Positions 19,008-28,200 of a stretch of DNA of 64,000 bases are shown here, one piece after another. The position numbers and the translations under genes are program-made. The number at the start of each line of letters is the position of its first letter. The first letter of the stretch is position 1. Under the pieces are notes generated by a model. It saw only the letters and a list, made by a program, of their open reading frames with translations. It was not told the origin of the DNA and ran no database searches. Source of the DNA: Shewanella livingstonensis (GTDB lineage Bacteria > Pseudomonadota > Gammaproteobacteria > Enterobacterales > Shewanellaceae); contig NZ_CP034015.1 of the NCBI RefSeq assembly GCF_003855395.1, positions 3,668,001-3,732,000 of the forward strand, given 5' to 3'.

Positions 19008-21062
19008 ATGGCTGTGCCAACAACGCTTCCCAAAAAAGCGGTCAATACCGTCACATTTAAACCTGCAGATGCAAGTCAACAACCAGTGCCTCAAGATAAA
19101 AAAACGCAAATCGACAGTACTTCTTTGCCAACAAAAACAACAAACGATAAATCGGTTTCATCCACACCATCCTCCACAAAATCAGATTTAGCCGCAGCGT
19201 TATTACCTGTAAAGGTTTTGCAACCACCAACAAGCGCACAACTCAATGTAACCATTGAAAATCAGCAGTATCAGCTTAATAAGACCGCTGAATTACAAAA
19301 ATTATTGCAACAAACAACCCAAGTGGTAATAGCAAGTGATCAAGCTAAACTGGTCGCTCGAGCTACTGCCAGCGTAAATCAGCCAACAGCCCAGGCAGAG
19401 GTTATTAGCAACCAAGTAACGCCTTCAACACTGACTTCTGCGTCAACGGCTTCAGCTACAGTATCACCACCTCAAACGGTCACCACTCAGCTAGTGCTTT
19501 TGGCACAACCTATTCTGTTTGCCTTACCACAAGCTCTTGAGGAATTAGCAAAACAAAATGGTGTTTCAACACAACAACTAGCGACATTAGCAACAAGGGC
19601 TCAGGGTTATCCGCTGCCAACCGCCGTAATAGATCAAGGACAATTAACGTTTTTTGGAGGGACAAGTATTAAACTTGCGTCCAATACCTCTTTAAGCTCA
19701 GGGCAATATTTAGCCAAAGTTGTAGTACAAAATCAGCAACTGCAGCTCGCTCTCACACCTGTCATTGCAGAAATAAGCGTTAATTTAGCTAAACTCAATA
19801 GCCCTCAAACAATACAGCCTCTTCAAACAGAAAACATCGTTATCACTAAAAATGAACCGGCACAAATTCTTAGTCAATTTTTAAAAAAGCTAGAATCAAC
19901 CCCATTGCCTAGCAATAATAATGTGACTAAAGCAGGCGACACCTTAACCAATATCAATACAGGTTCGGCTAGCGTTATGTCTCAAATAGGCCAAAATAGC
20001 AGTACAGCAAAAACAGCCGTACCGATAACACAACAAGCGGCACCCACACTGCCACCAGAAACTAACCTAGCAAAAACGAGTATAGATAAGACGCAACCAA
20101 CAACGCCTCCTCAAAGCGCCATCACTTCGCCAAACACGCTCAAAGCAGACACGGCACCTATCATCATAAAAAATGATCTGCCCAATAAGTTAACTACCGA
20201 CCCAGCTCCAATTGAAGTTCTCAATAAAGCCTTATCTAAAGCAGGCGCTATGCCTATAAAACAGCAGCTAACTCAACAAATCCCGCATAACCTGGCCAGC
20301 GAACTCTTTAAACATTTACCACAAATTGGCCCACATCCATTAAGTGCATTAAGCGACCCTGCATTACTCAGTAGTGAACTATACAGTTTAGCGGCGCTCA
20401 ACCTTGCCCAGACTCAACTTGGTCATACAAGTAGCTCACAAACCTCACCACTATTTTCAGGTAGCGCAATCGCCAGCCTATTTCAAATATTATTAGGGGT
20501 AAAAACTAAATCAACAGGTACGGCGATCAGTGACAAACTTCAAGCCCACTTGGCACAATTACAACAACGTACCCTGAGTAAACTCAGCGCTAATTCAGGA
20601 TTATTAGCAGCTCTAGATAAGTTAGGTGGCACAGACTCACTCGCACAATTAGCCAGTAGTATTGCCCTATACCAACACGCAAGCACTGATCCTAATCAAG
20701 CCATGACATGGTACTTTGCCTTGCCCTACTCAATAAACCAGCGTGATGAGCAATTTGAAGGTAAATTTGAACAAGAAACAGATCCAAACACAGATAAAAA
20801 AGCTGGCTGGAAGCTACAGCTTAAATTTAACTTAGCTCAAGGCTCATTGTTGATTTGTGTACATAAGCAAGCAGAGGTGCTCGATATTCAATTTAAAGGC
20901 AATAACCAAATGCTACTTACTAAAGTAGAACGTTTTAACCAAGCATTATCAGAAAAAATATCTCAAATAGGTTTTACCCCAGGTAAACTTACAACTCAGT
21001 TAGCCCAAATCCCAGCAACCTTATTACCTGGCGACCACTATTTAGTCAAAACGAGAGCTTAA
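19008..21062 (+). CDS. FliK-like hook-length-control family protein
   Basis: Large low-complexity protein of 684 residues, rich in Q, T, S, P and A up to about residue 530. A folded C-terminal region (about 575-684) contains WYFALPYSINQRDEQFEG, GWKLQLKFNLAQG and an end resembling the FliK C-terminal domain. FliK switches flagellar export specificity through FlhB. The next gene is a stand-alone FlhB C-terminal domain, eight bases downstream, which strengthens the assignment. I use the ATG at 19008 (N-term MAVPTTLPKK) with GATAGGA before it. The pairing resembles the ylqG-ylqH pair of Bacillus. No flagellar structural genes are in this window. Confidence 0.72.
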   Translation: MAVPTTLPKKAVNTVTFKPADASQQPVPQDKKTQIDSTSLPTKTTNDKSVSSTPSSTKSDLAAALLPVKVLQPPTSAQLNVTIENQQYQLNKTAELQKLLQQTTQVVIASDQAKLVARATASVNQPTAQAEVISNQVTPSTLTSASTASATVSPPQTVTTQLVLLAQPILFALPQALEELAKQNGVSTQQLATLATRAQGYPLPTAVIDQGQLTFFGGTSIKLASNTSLSSGQYLAKVVVQNQQLQLALTPVIAEISVNLAKLNSPQTIQPLQTENIVITKNEPAQILSQFLKKLESTPLPSNNNVTKAGDTLTNINTGSASVMSQIGQNSSTAKTAVPITQQAAPTLPPETNLAKTSIDKTQPTTPPQSAITSPNTLKADTAPIIIKNDLPNKLTTDPAPIEVLNKALSKAGAMPIKQQLTQQIPHNLASELFKHLPQIGPHPLSALSDPALLSSELYSLAALNLAQTQLGHTSSSQTSPLFSGSAIASLFQILLGVKTKSTGTAISDKLQAHLAQLQQRTLSKLSANSGLLAALDKLGGTDSLAQLASSIALYQHASTDPNQAMTWYFALPYSINQRDEQFEGKFEQETDPNTDKKAGWKLQLKFNLAQGSLLICVHKQAEVLDIQFKGNNQMLLTKVERFNQALSEKISQIGFTPGKLTTQLAQIPATLLPGDHYLVKTRA

Positions 21063-21070
21063 TAGAGAAT

Positions 21071-21385
21071 ATGATGAAGGATGACTCAAAAAAAATACAA
21101 CAGGCTGTCGCACTTAGTTTTGATGGTAAAAGTGCTCCTAAAATTACCGCTACAGGCAAGGATTTAGTTGCCGAAGAAATGATATTAATTGCTAAAGAAG
21201 CTGGCATCCATATCCATCAAGACCCACATCTCAGTGAGTTTTTACAACTCTTAGAATTAGGCGACGAAGTGCCTAAGGAGCTATACCTATTAATCGCAGA
21301 GCTAATTGCTTTTGTGTACATGTTGGATGGAAAATTTCCTGAGCAATGGAGTAATCTTCATCAAAAAATCGTTGCCCAAGCTTAA
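21071..21385 (+). CDS. Stand-alone FlhB C-terminal domain protein (FhlB/YlqH-like)
   Basis: 104-residue protein matching only the part of FlhB after the autocleavage site: QQAVALSFDGKSAPKITATG aligns with the FlhB segment that follows NPTH, and DEVPKELYLLIAELIAFVYML aligns with its last helix. The membrane domain and the NPTH cleavage motif are absent. In FlhB this subdomain sets export specificity. It follows the FliK-like gene by eight bases and almost surely shares its transcript. Known relatives (Bacillus YlqH, FhlB proteins) have the same form. I infer an accessory export-switch role; no direct evidence exists here. Confidence 0.82.
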   Translation: MMKDDSKKIQQAVALSFDGKSAPKITATGKDLVAEEMILIAKEAGIHIHQDPHLSEFLQLLELGDEVPKELYLLIAELIAFVYMLDGKFPEQWSNLHQKIVAQA

Positions 21386-21467
21386 GTCATAAGCGTTAAA
21401 CCTTAAACCTTAAACCATAATAGAATAATTTATATAGCGTGAATAATGGGGTTATGAGTTAACAAAG

Positions 21468-21809
21468 TTAATGCAGTACAAATTGGTAAAACAGTCTTAT
21501 GGTAATAATAATGCCACCTAAAATAAGGCCTCCGAGACACAAACCAGCTAAATGATCTTGATCAAAATCGAGCCAATCATTAAATGCTGCATAATACCGT
21601 AATGATATGCCATACAACACAATCAGCGCTAAAGAGATAAAACTATATAAGTAGTGTTCTGGATAGAAAAGAGTCAATAATGGAATAAATGCCAGTGCAT
21701 AATCACTGCCCTTTTTTTGTACGTTACTTCGATTCACAATAAACACATCAATACACATCTGGATTGGAATATAAACTGCCAGCAATCCTAATAATCCAAT
21801 AAAATTCAT
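21468..21809 (-). CDS. Small integral membrane protein, unknown function
   Basis: Hydrophobic protein of 113 residues with four predicted membrane segments (about 1-18, 38-52, 56-72, 88-108). I use the ATG at 21809 because a very strong AAGGGGGG ribosome site lies before it. This ATG overlaps the stop of the preceding 65-residue frame as TGATG, suggesting coupling. It contains the charged pair motif DFDQDH between helices 3 and 4. No family is recognised. Convergence with the FliK/FlhB-like pair is tail to tail, 83 bases apart. Confidence 0.6.
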   Translation of the reverse strand: MNFIGLLGLLAVYIPIQMCIDVFIVNRSNVQKKGSDYALAFIPLLTLFYPEHYLYSFISLALIVLYGISLRYYAAFNDWLDFDQDHLAGLCLGGLILGGIIITIRLFYQFVLH

Positions 21810-22006
21810 CACGCCCCCCTTATTGGGCTGTGACAAATATCCATATCTACATTGCTGTAAATAATATTATCAAGAATAAAGTCGTCAACAAAAATAGCAG
21901 CATAAACGCCAAGACGAATAAGTAAATGATGAATAGCAAGGATCGGAGAAATAGAAAAAATATTAAGAGATAAAGCTTGGGTAACTCGACAATACAATCG
22001 CTTCAT
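21809..22006 (-). CDS. Possible small membrane-associated protein, 65 aa
   Basis: Open frame of 65 residues with a hydrophobic middle (NIFSISPILAIHHLLIRLG). Its only support is the TGATG overlap with the well-started membrane protein downstream and a weak GGA before the ATG. The composition is not decisive. It could be a leader that couples translation or a chance frame. Confidence 0.35.
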   Translation of the reverse strand: MKRLYCRVTQALSLNIFSISPILAIHHLLIRLGVYAAIFVDDFILDNIIYSNVDMDICHSPIRGA

Positions 22007-22075
22007 TACAAATCCATTTTACTAATGCATATCCATTACACATGTGCTAAAAAATAACTATTGAACAACTTCAAG

Positions 22076-22117
22076 TTCAACTTCAACTTCAACTTCAACT
22101 TCAACTTCAACTTCAAT
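22076..22117. repeat. Hexanucleotide tandem repeat TTCAAC x7
   Basis: Six perfect TTCAAC units and one TTCAAT from 22076, with a TTCAAG just before. It lies upstream of the 65-residue minus-strand frame. The unit length is a multiple of three and it is not inside a supported gene. Confidence 0.9.
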
Positions 22118-22169
22118 CTACGGAGTAAATCAACGCTAAAGCACTGTGGTCAACATCACTAACCACAAC

Positions 22170-22376
22170 TTATTTATACATTAATAATATATAAAAACAA
22201 TATTTTACAAACAAAAAACAACCAATAAATAATAGTTTTTTTGACTCATGTGCGGTATCAAGCCTAGAACAGTATTGCCAGCCAAGAAATGCGATATAAC
22301 TGAACGTCATAACCTGTTCTATTTTAAACATTCTAATTATGTATCTATACCAGCATAATGCATATAACTTTATCAA
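22170..22376 (-). CDS. Weakly supported small ORF, 68 aa
   Basis: Hydrophobic 68-residue frame whose ATG overlaps the stop of the frame at 22373-22582 by four bases (ATGA). It is rich in tyrosine, cysteine and phenylalanine with two possible membrane segments. There is no independent ribosome site. It may be a decayed gene remnant rather than a working gene. Confidence 0.25.
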   Translation of the reverse strand: MIKLYALCWYRYIIRMFKIEQVMTFSYIAFLGWQYCSRLDTAHESKKLLFIGCFLFVKYCFYILLMYK

Positions 22377-22582
22377 TGAACGCCTGACAAATGAACAATA
22401 TAACTAATATAACCAATATGACGATAGTTGAGATAACGAATACCATACTGCTTGAAAATTAATCGCACATATAGCCAAACAATCTCGATATGCAATATTT
22501 CGCATCCCGAGAAGTCATAAAATTCAAGATCGTTAATTTCTCCCGCATAAACGTCGTTACCATCTTTTGTGGTAATGTTCAT
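22373..22582 (-). CDS. Weakly supported small ORF, 69 aa
   Basis: 69-residue frame beginning MNITTKDGNDVYAGEI, whose polar start and hydrophobic centre look more protein-like than its neighbour. No good Shine-Dalgarno precedes the ATG. It overlaps the next frame by ATGA. The pair could be the two halves of a disrupted membrane protein; no family is recognised. Confidence 0.3.
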   Translation of the reverse strand: MNITTKDGNDVYAGEINDLEFYDFSGCEILHIEIVWLYVRLIFKQYGIRYLNYRHIGYISYIVHLSGVH

Positions 22583-22835
22583 AAAATAGCGGACTCATTA
22601 CTATCGTTTTTCTATTTTATAACCTAGAAACATATTGCTTGCCCCATTGCCCTAAGGAAGTTTCCATCAATATCTGCACTGTGCTGATGATATTAATAAG
22701 CAACTCGCCATAATCTTCAATGTCGGCTTTGTTCAATTATTCTACAAAAATATTAAAAAAATATTTTGAAGTGACTTGGATATAAAGTTAAGCCAAATTC
22801 AGCTAATAACTGAATAGTTAACGCAGGAAATAGTT

Positions 22836-23804
22836 ATGACAACCAACCTTAAACTGATATCCGTACTGACGGCTTGTTCTATCTTACCTGCTCATGCACA
22901 AATGGTAAGTTTTGATGATTACGGACCATTGCAGGTATACGCACAATCACCCATGCAGTCTATTAATCTGACTCCACTTTTACGCTCTGGCTTTTCGTTA
23001 CCCAAAGGGCAAAAAGAATGGTACATCACAGCTAATGTCGCCAGCGTCTGGTCTGAATCAGATGATCTGCTAGCCGATTACTACCAAAATGCAATCAGCA
23101 GTGGCCTAAAGTGGCAAATCACTGAAGATTTACTGCTTGATGCTAGTTACACTTGGCAATTTAGTGGCGATAACCATTTAGACTCATTAACAATGTGGTT
23201 TCACGATGCTTTTGGTTTTGATCAAAATGGACGTAACCAGCAAGCTAAACATCAAAACCAAATTCATTCGAACAAAAACGGTATTAATTTAGATAACTTT
23301 AGTGGCGAAACGCTCAACAATGCTCTTAATGCATACTTAGGCTACCAAGTACTACAAAATGAGCATCATGGCATTTCCGTCGGCGGTGCTCTGTACTATA
23401 AATATGTCGATTCGGGCCCATTTGTCGATGAAAGTCTTCAGCAAAGCCTACAAATCAATTATGGCTATCACAATGGTAATCATCATGTTAACTCAACCCT
23501 TGGAATCAGCTTCTTGCATAATAAGGAACCGGTATCGCAAAGGGCGTTTGAATCACATTATTTAATGCTAGGTCTCGGGTATGAATACCGTACTGGTCGA
23601 CACGGTTGGTTAGCTGAATACCACCGTTATGATGGGATGGTGAGCTGGGATGAGAACTTCTCAGAGGCATCTAATGAAGCATTACTAGGTTATCGCTATT
23701 ACTTCAACAGCAGCGCAATCGAATTCACTATGGTTGAGAACTTTTTAAACATGGATAACAGTGCTGACATTGCTTTTAACTTAGGTTATCGGCATAAGTT
23801 TTAG
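22836..23804 (+). CDS. DUF3187-type outer membrane beta-barrel protein
   Basis: Exported protein of 322 residues with a signal peptide (MTTNLKLISVLTACSILPAHA) and alternating aromatic beta-strands. It ends in GYRHKF, with the terminal phenylalanine typical of outer membrane barrels. The start (YGPLQVYAQSPMQSINLTP) and the WYITANVASVW strand resemble the DUF3187 family seen in marine gammaproteobacteria; the function is unknown. GCAGGAAA lies before the ATG. The stop codon TAG is the first part of the CTAG-rich repeat that follows, so the gene end abuts the array exactly but the protein looks complete. Confidence 0.72.
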   Translation: MTTNLKLISVLTACSILPAHAQMVSFDDYGPLQVYAQSPMQSINLTPLLRSGFSLPKGQKEWYITANVASVWSESDDLLADYYQNAISSGLKWQITEDLLLDASYTWQFSGDNHLDSLTMWFHDAFGFDQNGRNQQAKHQNQIHSNKNGINLDNFSGETLNNALNAYLGYQVLQNEHHGISVGGALYYKYVDSGPFVDESLQQSLQINYGYHNGNHHVNSTLGISFLHNKEPVSQRAFESHYLMLGLGYEYRTGRHGWLAEYHRYDGMVSWDENFSEASNEALLGYRYYFNSSAIEFTMVENFLNMDNSADIAFNLGYRHKF

Positions 23805-23968
23805 ACTCTAGGCCGCTTCGCTGATAGTGCGCTACGCTTTTAGGGCGGACTACGTCCTGCTAAGGACCGCTGCGCTGTTAAGCTTAGACTCTAGTTTCTG
23901 TGCGCTGCGCTTCTAGGCTTTAGCTTTTATAGCATCTAGCCGCGTAGCATCTAGCAGCGCAGCACTCT
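23800..23968. repeat. CTAG-rich mosaic repeat, array 2
   Basis: Begins with TTAGACTCTAG over the upstream stop codon, then GGCCGCTTCGCTGATAGTG, GGCGGACTACGTCCTGC, TAAGGACCGCTGCGCTG and TTAAGCTTAGACTCTAG. These modules recur in the same order in array 3. It ends in the CTAG into which repeat element copy 3 is inserted. Confidence 0.85.
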
Positions 23969-23969
23969 A

Positions 23970-24245
23970 GGGCCTGTTGATCTTTGCTGGTTGAATTTTG
24001 TTCGAGTTAAAAACGTTTTAATCGAGGCGAATGGATTGATGCCTAGTCATCTAAGCAAAATGCATTCAACAAAGAGTAAAACGTTTTTAGCCGAACCCTT
24101 CGGGCAGCGTTTGTTGGCCATTTTTACTGTGTTATCGACTTTTTATGTAGAATAACTACACCTCAAAGTCTCTGCCGCGCAGTTGTAAATGTGAGTAATG
24201 GTCAACAATTCGCTGCAAAAACAACCTTGAAAGATCAACAGGCCC
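23970..24245 (+). mobile_element. MITE-like element, copy 3 (276 bp, TA-flanked)
   Basis: Third copy of the GGGCCTGTTGATC-ended element, same orientation as copy 1. TA within CTAG flanks both sides. It lies between array 2 and the stop of the minus-strand REC-GGDEF gene (seven bases away). It is nearly identical to copy 2 in inverse. Confidence 0.85.
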
Positions 24246-24252
24246 TAGTTAC

Positions 24253-25200
24253 CTAGGTGTTTTCTTCTACTAAACAACCCAACACTCTATTTCGGCCTCG
24301 GTCTTTTGCTAAGTATAATTGTTTATCTGCCGTTTCAACTAAAATTTTATTCGGCATATCAAACATCGGTACTATGGTAGAAACACCTGCACTAATCGTG
24401 ACAAAATCTGATATTGGTGAATTTTTGTGAGCAATTTTCAATGACACTATGCTGTCAACAATTTGCTGAGCCACATAAGTCCCGCCAATTAAATCGGTAT
24501 TGGGTAACACACAAATAAACTCTTCGCCGCCAAAACGCGCCACTAAGTCATAAGGGCGGTTAACTGTGTCTTGTATCTTCTGTGCCACGGCACGTAAGCA
24601 AATATCGCCTTCGGTGTGACCATAGGTATCATTAAAATGCTTAAAAAAATCGATATCTAATAAAATAATAGTTAAAGGCTGTTTTTCACGCGCGCATTGT
24701 AGCCAACTTACGGGTAATACTTGTTCAAACTTACGTCGATTAGCCACGCCTGTTAATCCATCTAATAGGGCAATCGCTCGTAATAAATCAGAATTTAACT
24801 TCAATTTAATCTGATTTTTAATTCGTGCTTTAGTAATAACGGGGTTGATGGGTTTGTGAATAAAGTCGACCGCACCTAACTGAAAACCCTTAACCTCTTT
24901 ATCTTCATCAAAATGTCCCGACACAAAAATAACCGCGACATCTTCGGTCTCGGGATCATTTTTTAAATGCGCGCACACATCAAAGCCATTTAACATCGGC
25001 ATTTCAATATCTAACAGCACAATGTCTGGTTTGACTTTTTTCGACATATCAATGGCCTGGTGTCCATCTCGAGCCATATAAATGTCGTAATCAGCTTGTA
25101 ATAGTTGATGCAATATTTTGATATTAACAACCTGGTCATCAACTAACAGTATTTTACCTCTAACTGGCTCAGCACCAGAAATATACTCATCTATGAACAC
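24253..25200 (-). CDS. Response regulator with GGDEF domain (diguanylate cyclase)
   Basis: 315-residue REC-GGDEF protein. The receiver (about 15-135) has ILLVDDQ, the phospho-acceptor in DIVLLDIEMPMLNG and the Lys of FIHKPI. The GGDEF half has LDGLTGVANR and the active loop ARFGGEEF near residue 223, so it should make c-di-GMP when phosphorylated. The start is GTG at 25200 with AAGGAG eight bases before it, and that site overlaps the last codons of the hybrid kinase gene. Three bases separate the two genes, so this is the natural output partner of the kinase. Confidence 0.93.
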   Translation of the reverse strand: MFIDEYISGAEPVRGKILLVDDQVVNIKILHQLLQADYDIYMARDGHQAIDMSKKVKPDIVLLDIEMPMLNGFDVCAHLKNDPETEDVAVIFVSGHFDEDKEVKGFQLGAVDFIHKPINPVITKARIKNQIKLKLNSDLLRAIALLDGLTGVANRRKFEQVLPVSWLQCAREKQPLTIILLDIDFFKHFNDTYGHTEGDICLRAVAQKIQDTVNRPYDLVARFGGEEFICVLPNTDLIGGTYVAQQIVDSIVSLKIAHKNSPISDFVTISAGVSTIVPMFDMPNKILVETADKQLYLAKDRGRNRVLGCLVEENT

Positions 25201-25203
25201 GCA

Positions 25204-28200
25204 TCACTCCTTAATTATCGATTTTAATGTATCGATAGCATCCAAGAACTCAAGCTGACTCACTTGATTTTTTAATCTTAACCACTGCTTATCTGCCGCC
25301 ACATTGTTTAACAGGCGCTCAAGATATTCAATGGCATCTAAATTCTGATCAAGTAATAATTCCATTAAATGATTCATTTTATCAGCAGCTATACTTTGTA
25401 TCGGCAATGCGGCTTTATTATCTAGGGGGCTGGCAGTTAATACCGCACTCTCGTCTGGAAATAAAGTATCTAACATATGCAAACTATCATTAATCTGGCT
25501 TTGCATTTGGCTTAAACAAGTGACCGAATCCACATTAATAGCATTGTTTATATTTTGCTCTAGCATAGCAGCAAAAGCAGCGAGTCGTTTAGCGCCAAGG
25601 TTGCTGGCAGTACCTTTAATCGTATGAGCAATACTGCTAATCGCGTCATTATTTTGCTGTTCGAATGCTTGAGTCAGCATTGATAATTGCTCTGACATTT
25701 CTGCTGCAAAATGATGTTTTACATCAATGAAAAATGCAAGTTCACCGCCAAAACGACGCAAAATAGAATCAGGATCCTCTATAATCACATCATCGTCGCT
25801 GTCGCTCAACACCTCTGGTAACCCAATAGGTTGATTATCAACAATAGAATGATAGTAAGTATTATCTTCTAGGGTCAAGAGGTTAAGCATACAAGGTAAT
25901 AAAAGCGCCATGTCTATTGGTTTACCAATATGCTCATTCATACCGGCCTCAAGGCACAATGCTTTATCAGCAAGCGAAGCATTAGCCGTCATGGCTAAAA
26001 TCGATAAATCATTAAAGCGGCCATCTGCACGAATAAGCCTCGTGGCTTCAAGGCCATCCATAACCGGCATCTGCATATCCATAATCACTATATCAAATTG
26101 ATTATTAGATTTGGTAACCCAATCAACGCCTTCTATACCGTCATTAGCTAATGTAACAATAGCACCCTGTAGCCGTAACAATTCATCAATAACTTGTCTG
26201 TTCAGCTGGTTGTCTTCAACCACTAAAACCCTGACATCTTTTAGAACCAATTGAGTTATTTTTTTAGTCTGCAATGGTTGCTCTAAACCATTAATGGCTT
26301 GGTAAACTGCCTCAAGCATTAAATTGGCTGTAACAGGTTTGGTTAGCATACTGACAAAAGGCGCATGACTATATTGCTTGGTTTGCTCCATTACCTCGGC
26401 ACCATACGCGGTCAACATTATAATGGCAGGAGCTTTACCTGCTGCAAACATTGATTGAATATGGTTGGCCGTTTCCAAGCCATTCATATCAGGCATACGC
26501 CAATCCATAATAATGACATCATAATGGCTAGTAGCATTTAAGCTTTGATCAATAAGATTGATGGCCTGTTTACTATTATGGGCTTCATTAACATAGGCGC
26601 CATGGGCCATTAAGGTTTTTGATAATATTTTACGGCTCATCTTACTATCATCAACAAGCAGAATATTTTTACCCAACAAATCGATATCTACATCACTGTT
26701 TTTCACTTCAACAATGTTAAACGTCAAATCAAACCAAAAACGACTTCCCTCACCAATGTGACTCTTTAGGGTTAACTCTCCGCCCATCAACTCAACTAAA
26801 CGTTTAGTAATTGCTAGCCCTAATCCAGTCCCACCGAATCGTCTTGAGGTTGATGACTCAGCCTGAACAAAACCTTGGAAAATTTTATCCCCTTGCTCAG
26901 CACTAATGCCAATGCCCGTGTCGGTGATAGAAATGGTTAAATTAACTTGTTTTTCATTAGATTCATTGCAATGCACGCTAACAATTACGTGACCTTCTGC
27001 AGTAAATTTAATCGCATTACCGGCGAGATTTAGCAATACTTGGCGTAAACGAAGCTCATCACCTTCAATTAAGTATGGAATAGCAGGGTCTAAATCAAAA
27101 ATAACTTCTATATTTTTATTGTGTCCATTCGTCGCCAACATCACCGCTAACTCGCGCATTAAGGTTTCGAGTTGAAATGGGTGCAAATCAAGCTCTAACT
27201 TACCAGCGTCAATTTTAGAAAAATCTAAAATGTCATTTAATAGGCCCAATAATGACTTGGCAGCAATTTCGGCTTTTGTCACATAATCAACTTGTTGGCG
27301 GCTCATATCAGAGTGCTGGATCAGCTGTAACATCCCTAATACAGCATTCATTGGCGTACGAATCTCATGGCTCATATTGGCTAAGAAAGCAGATTTAGCC
27401 GCACTGGCGGCATCAGCAGCCTGTTTAGCTAAGCGCAATGTTTGCTCTAACTCGCGTTGCTCAGTAATGTCACGGTTAATACCAACAACCCGCACTGGCT
27501 TACCCAATTTGTCATAGCTAATTTGGGCTCCAGCCTGAATATAGCGAACTTGATTCGAACGGGTAATCACTCTAAATATAGGATCATAAGCAATGTTTAA
27601 GTTAATGGCTTGCTGTAAAGCAAATGTAGCCATATCAACATCATCAGGATGAATTCGTCGTTGCCAATGCTGGTAATTTAGCCCTTCTTCACTCAACGAT
27701 AATGGGTAATCGTACATGGCAAACATACGGTCATTCCATTGCAAGTCATTCGTATCTAAATCTAAATTCCAAATACCTAGCTCTGCCACTTCTGCCGCTT
27801 TGATCAGTTGATTACTGGCAGACACCAACTCTTCTTGTTGCTTAAGCATGGTATCAATGTTCACAGCAACGCCTAAATAACCAATAATCTCTCCGCTTTG
27901 ATCTCGCATAGCCGATACCGACAACGATACTTGGCACTGAGTAAAATCTTTACGGATATAGGTCCAAGTCCGAGTTTCAGGCCCTTGAGTTCTTGGCTTA
28001 TACACAAACACATCAAAAGTACTAATCTCTTCACCAAACTCTTCGCTTAACTCGATACTGCGTTGGTGAACTTCAGCAGGCACATGCATTATCGCCGGGC
28101 TTTGTTTACCAACAATTTCTTCAGCCTTATACCCGAGTAACAGCTCTGCACCACGATTAAACATAGTAATAATACCGTCATTACCCGTTGAGATAATGGC

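Noticed and set aside
22076..22117. CRISPR-like direct repeats
   Set aside because: Short tandem units with no spacers. None of the tandem repeats in the window has spacer-separated structure.
22170..22582. Toxin-antitoxin pair
   Set aside because: Two small overlapping frames suggested it, but there is no ribosome site, no known toxin or DNA-binding motif, and both frames are hydrophobic.
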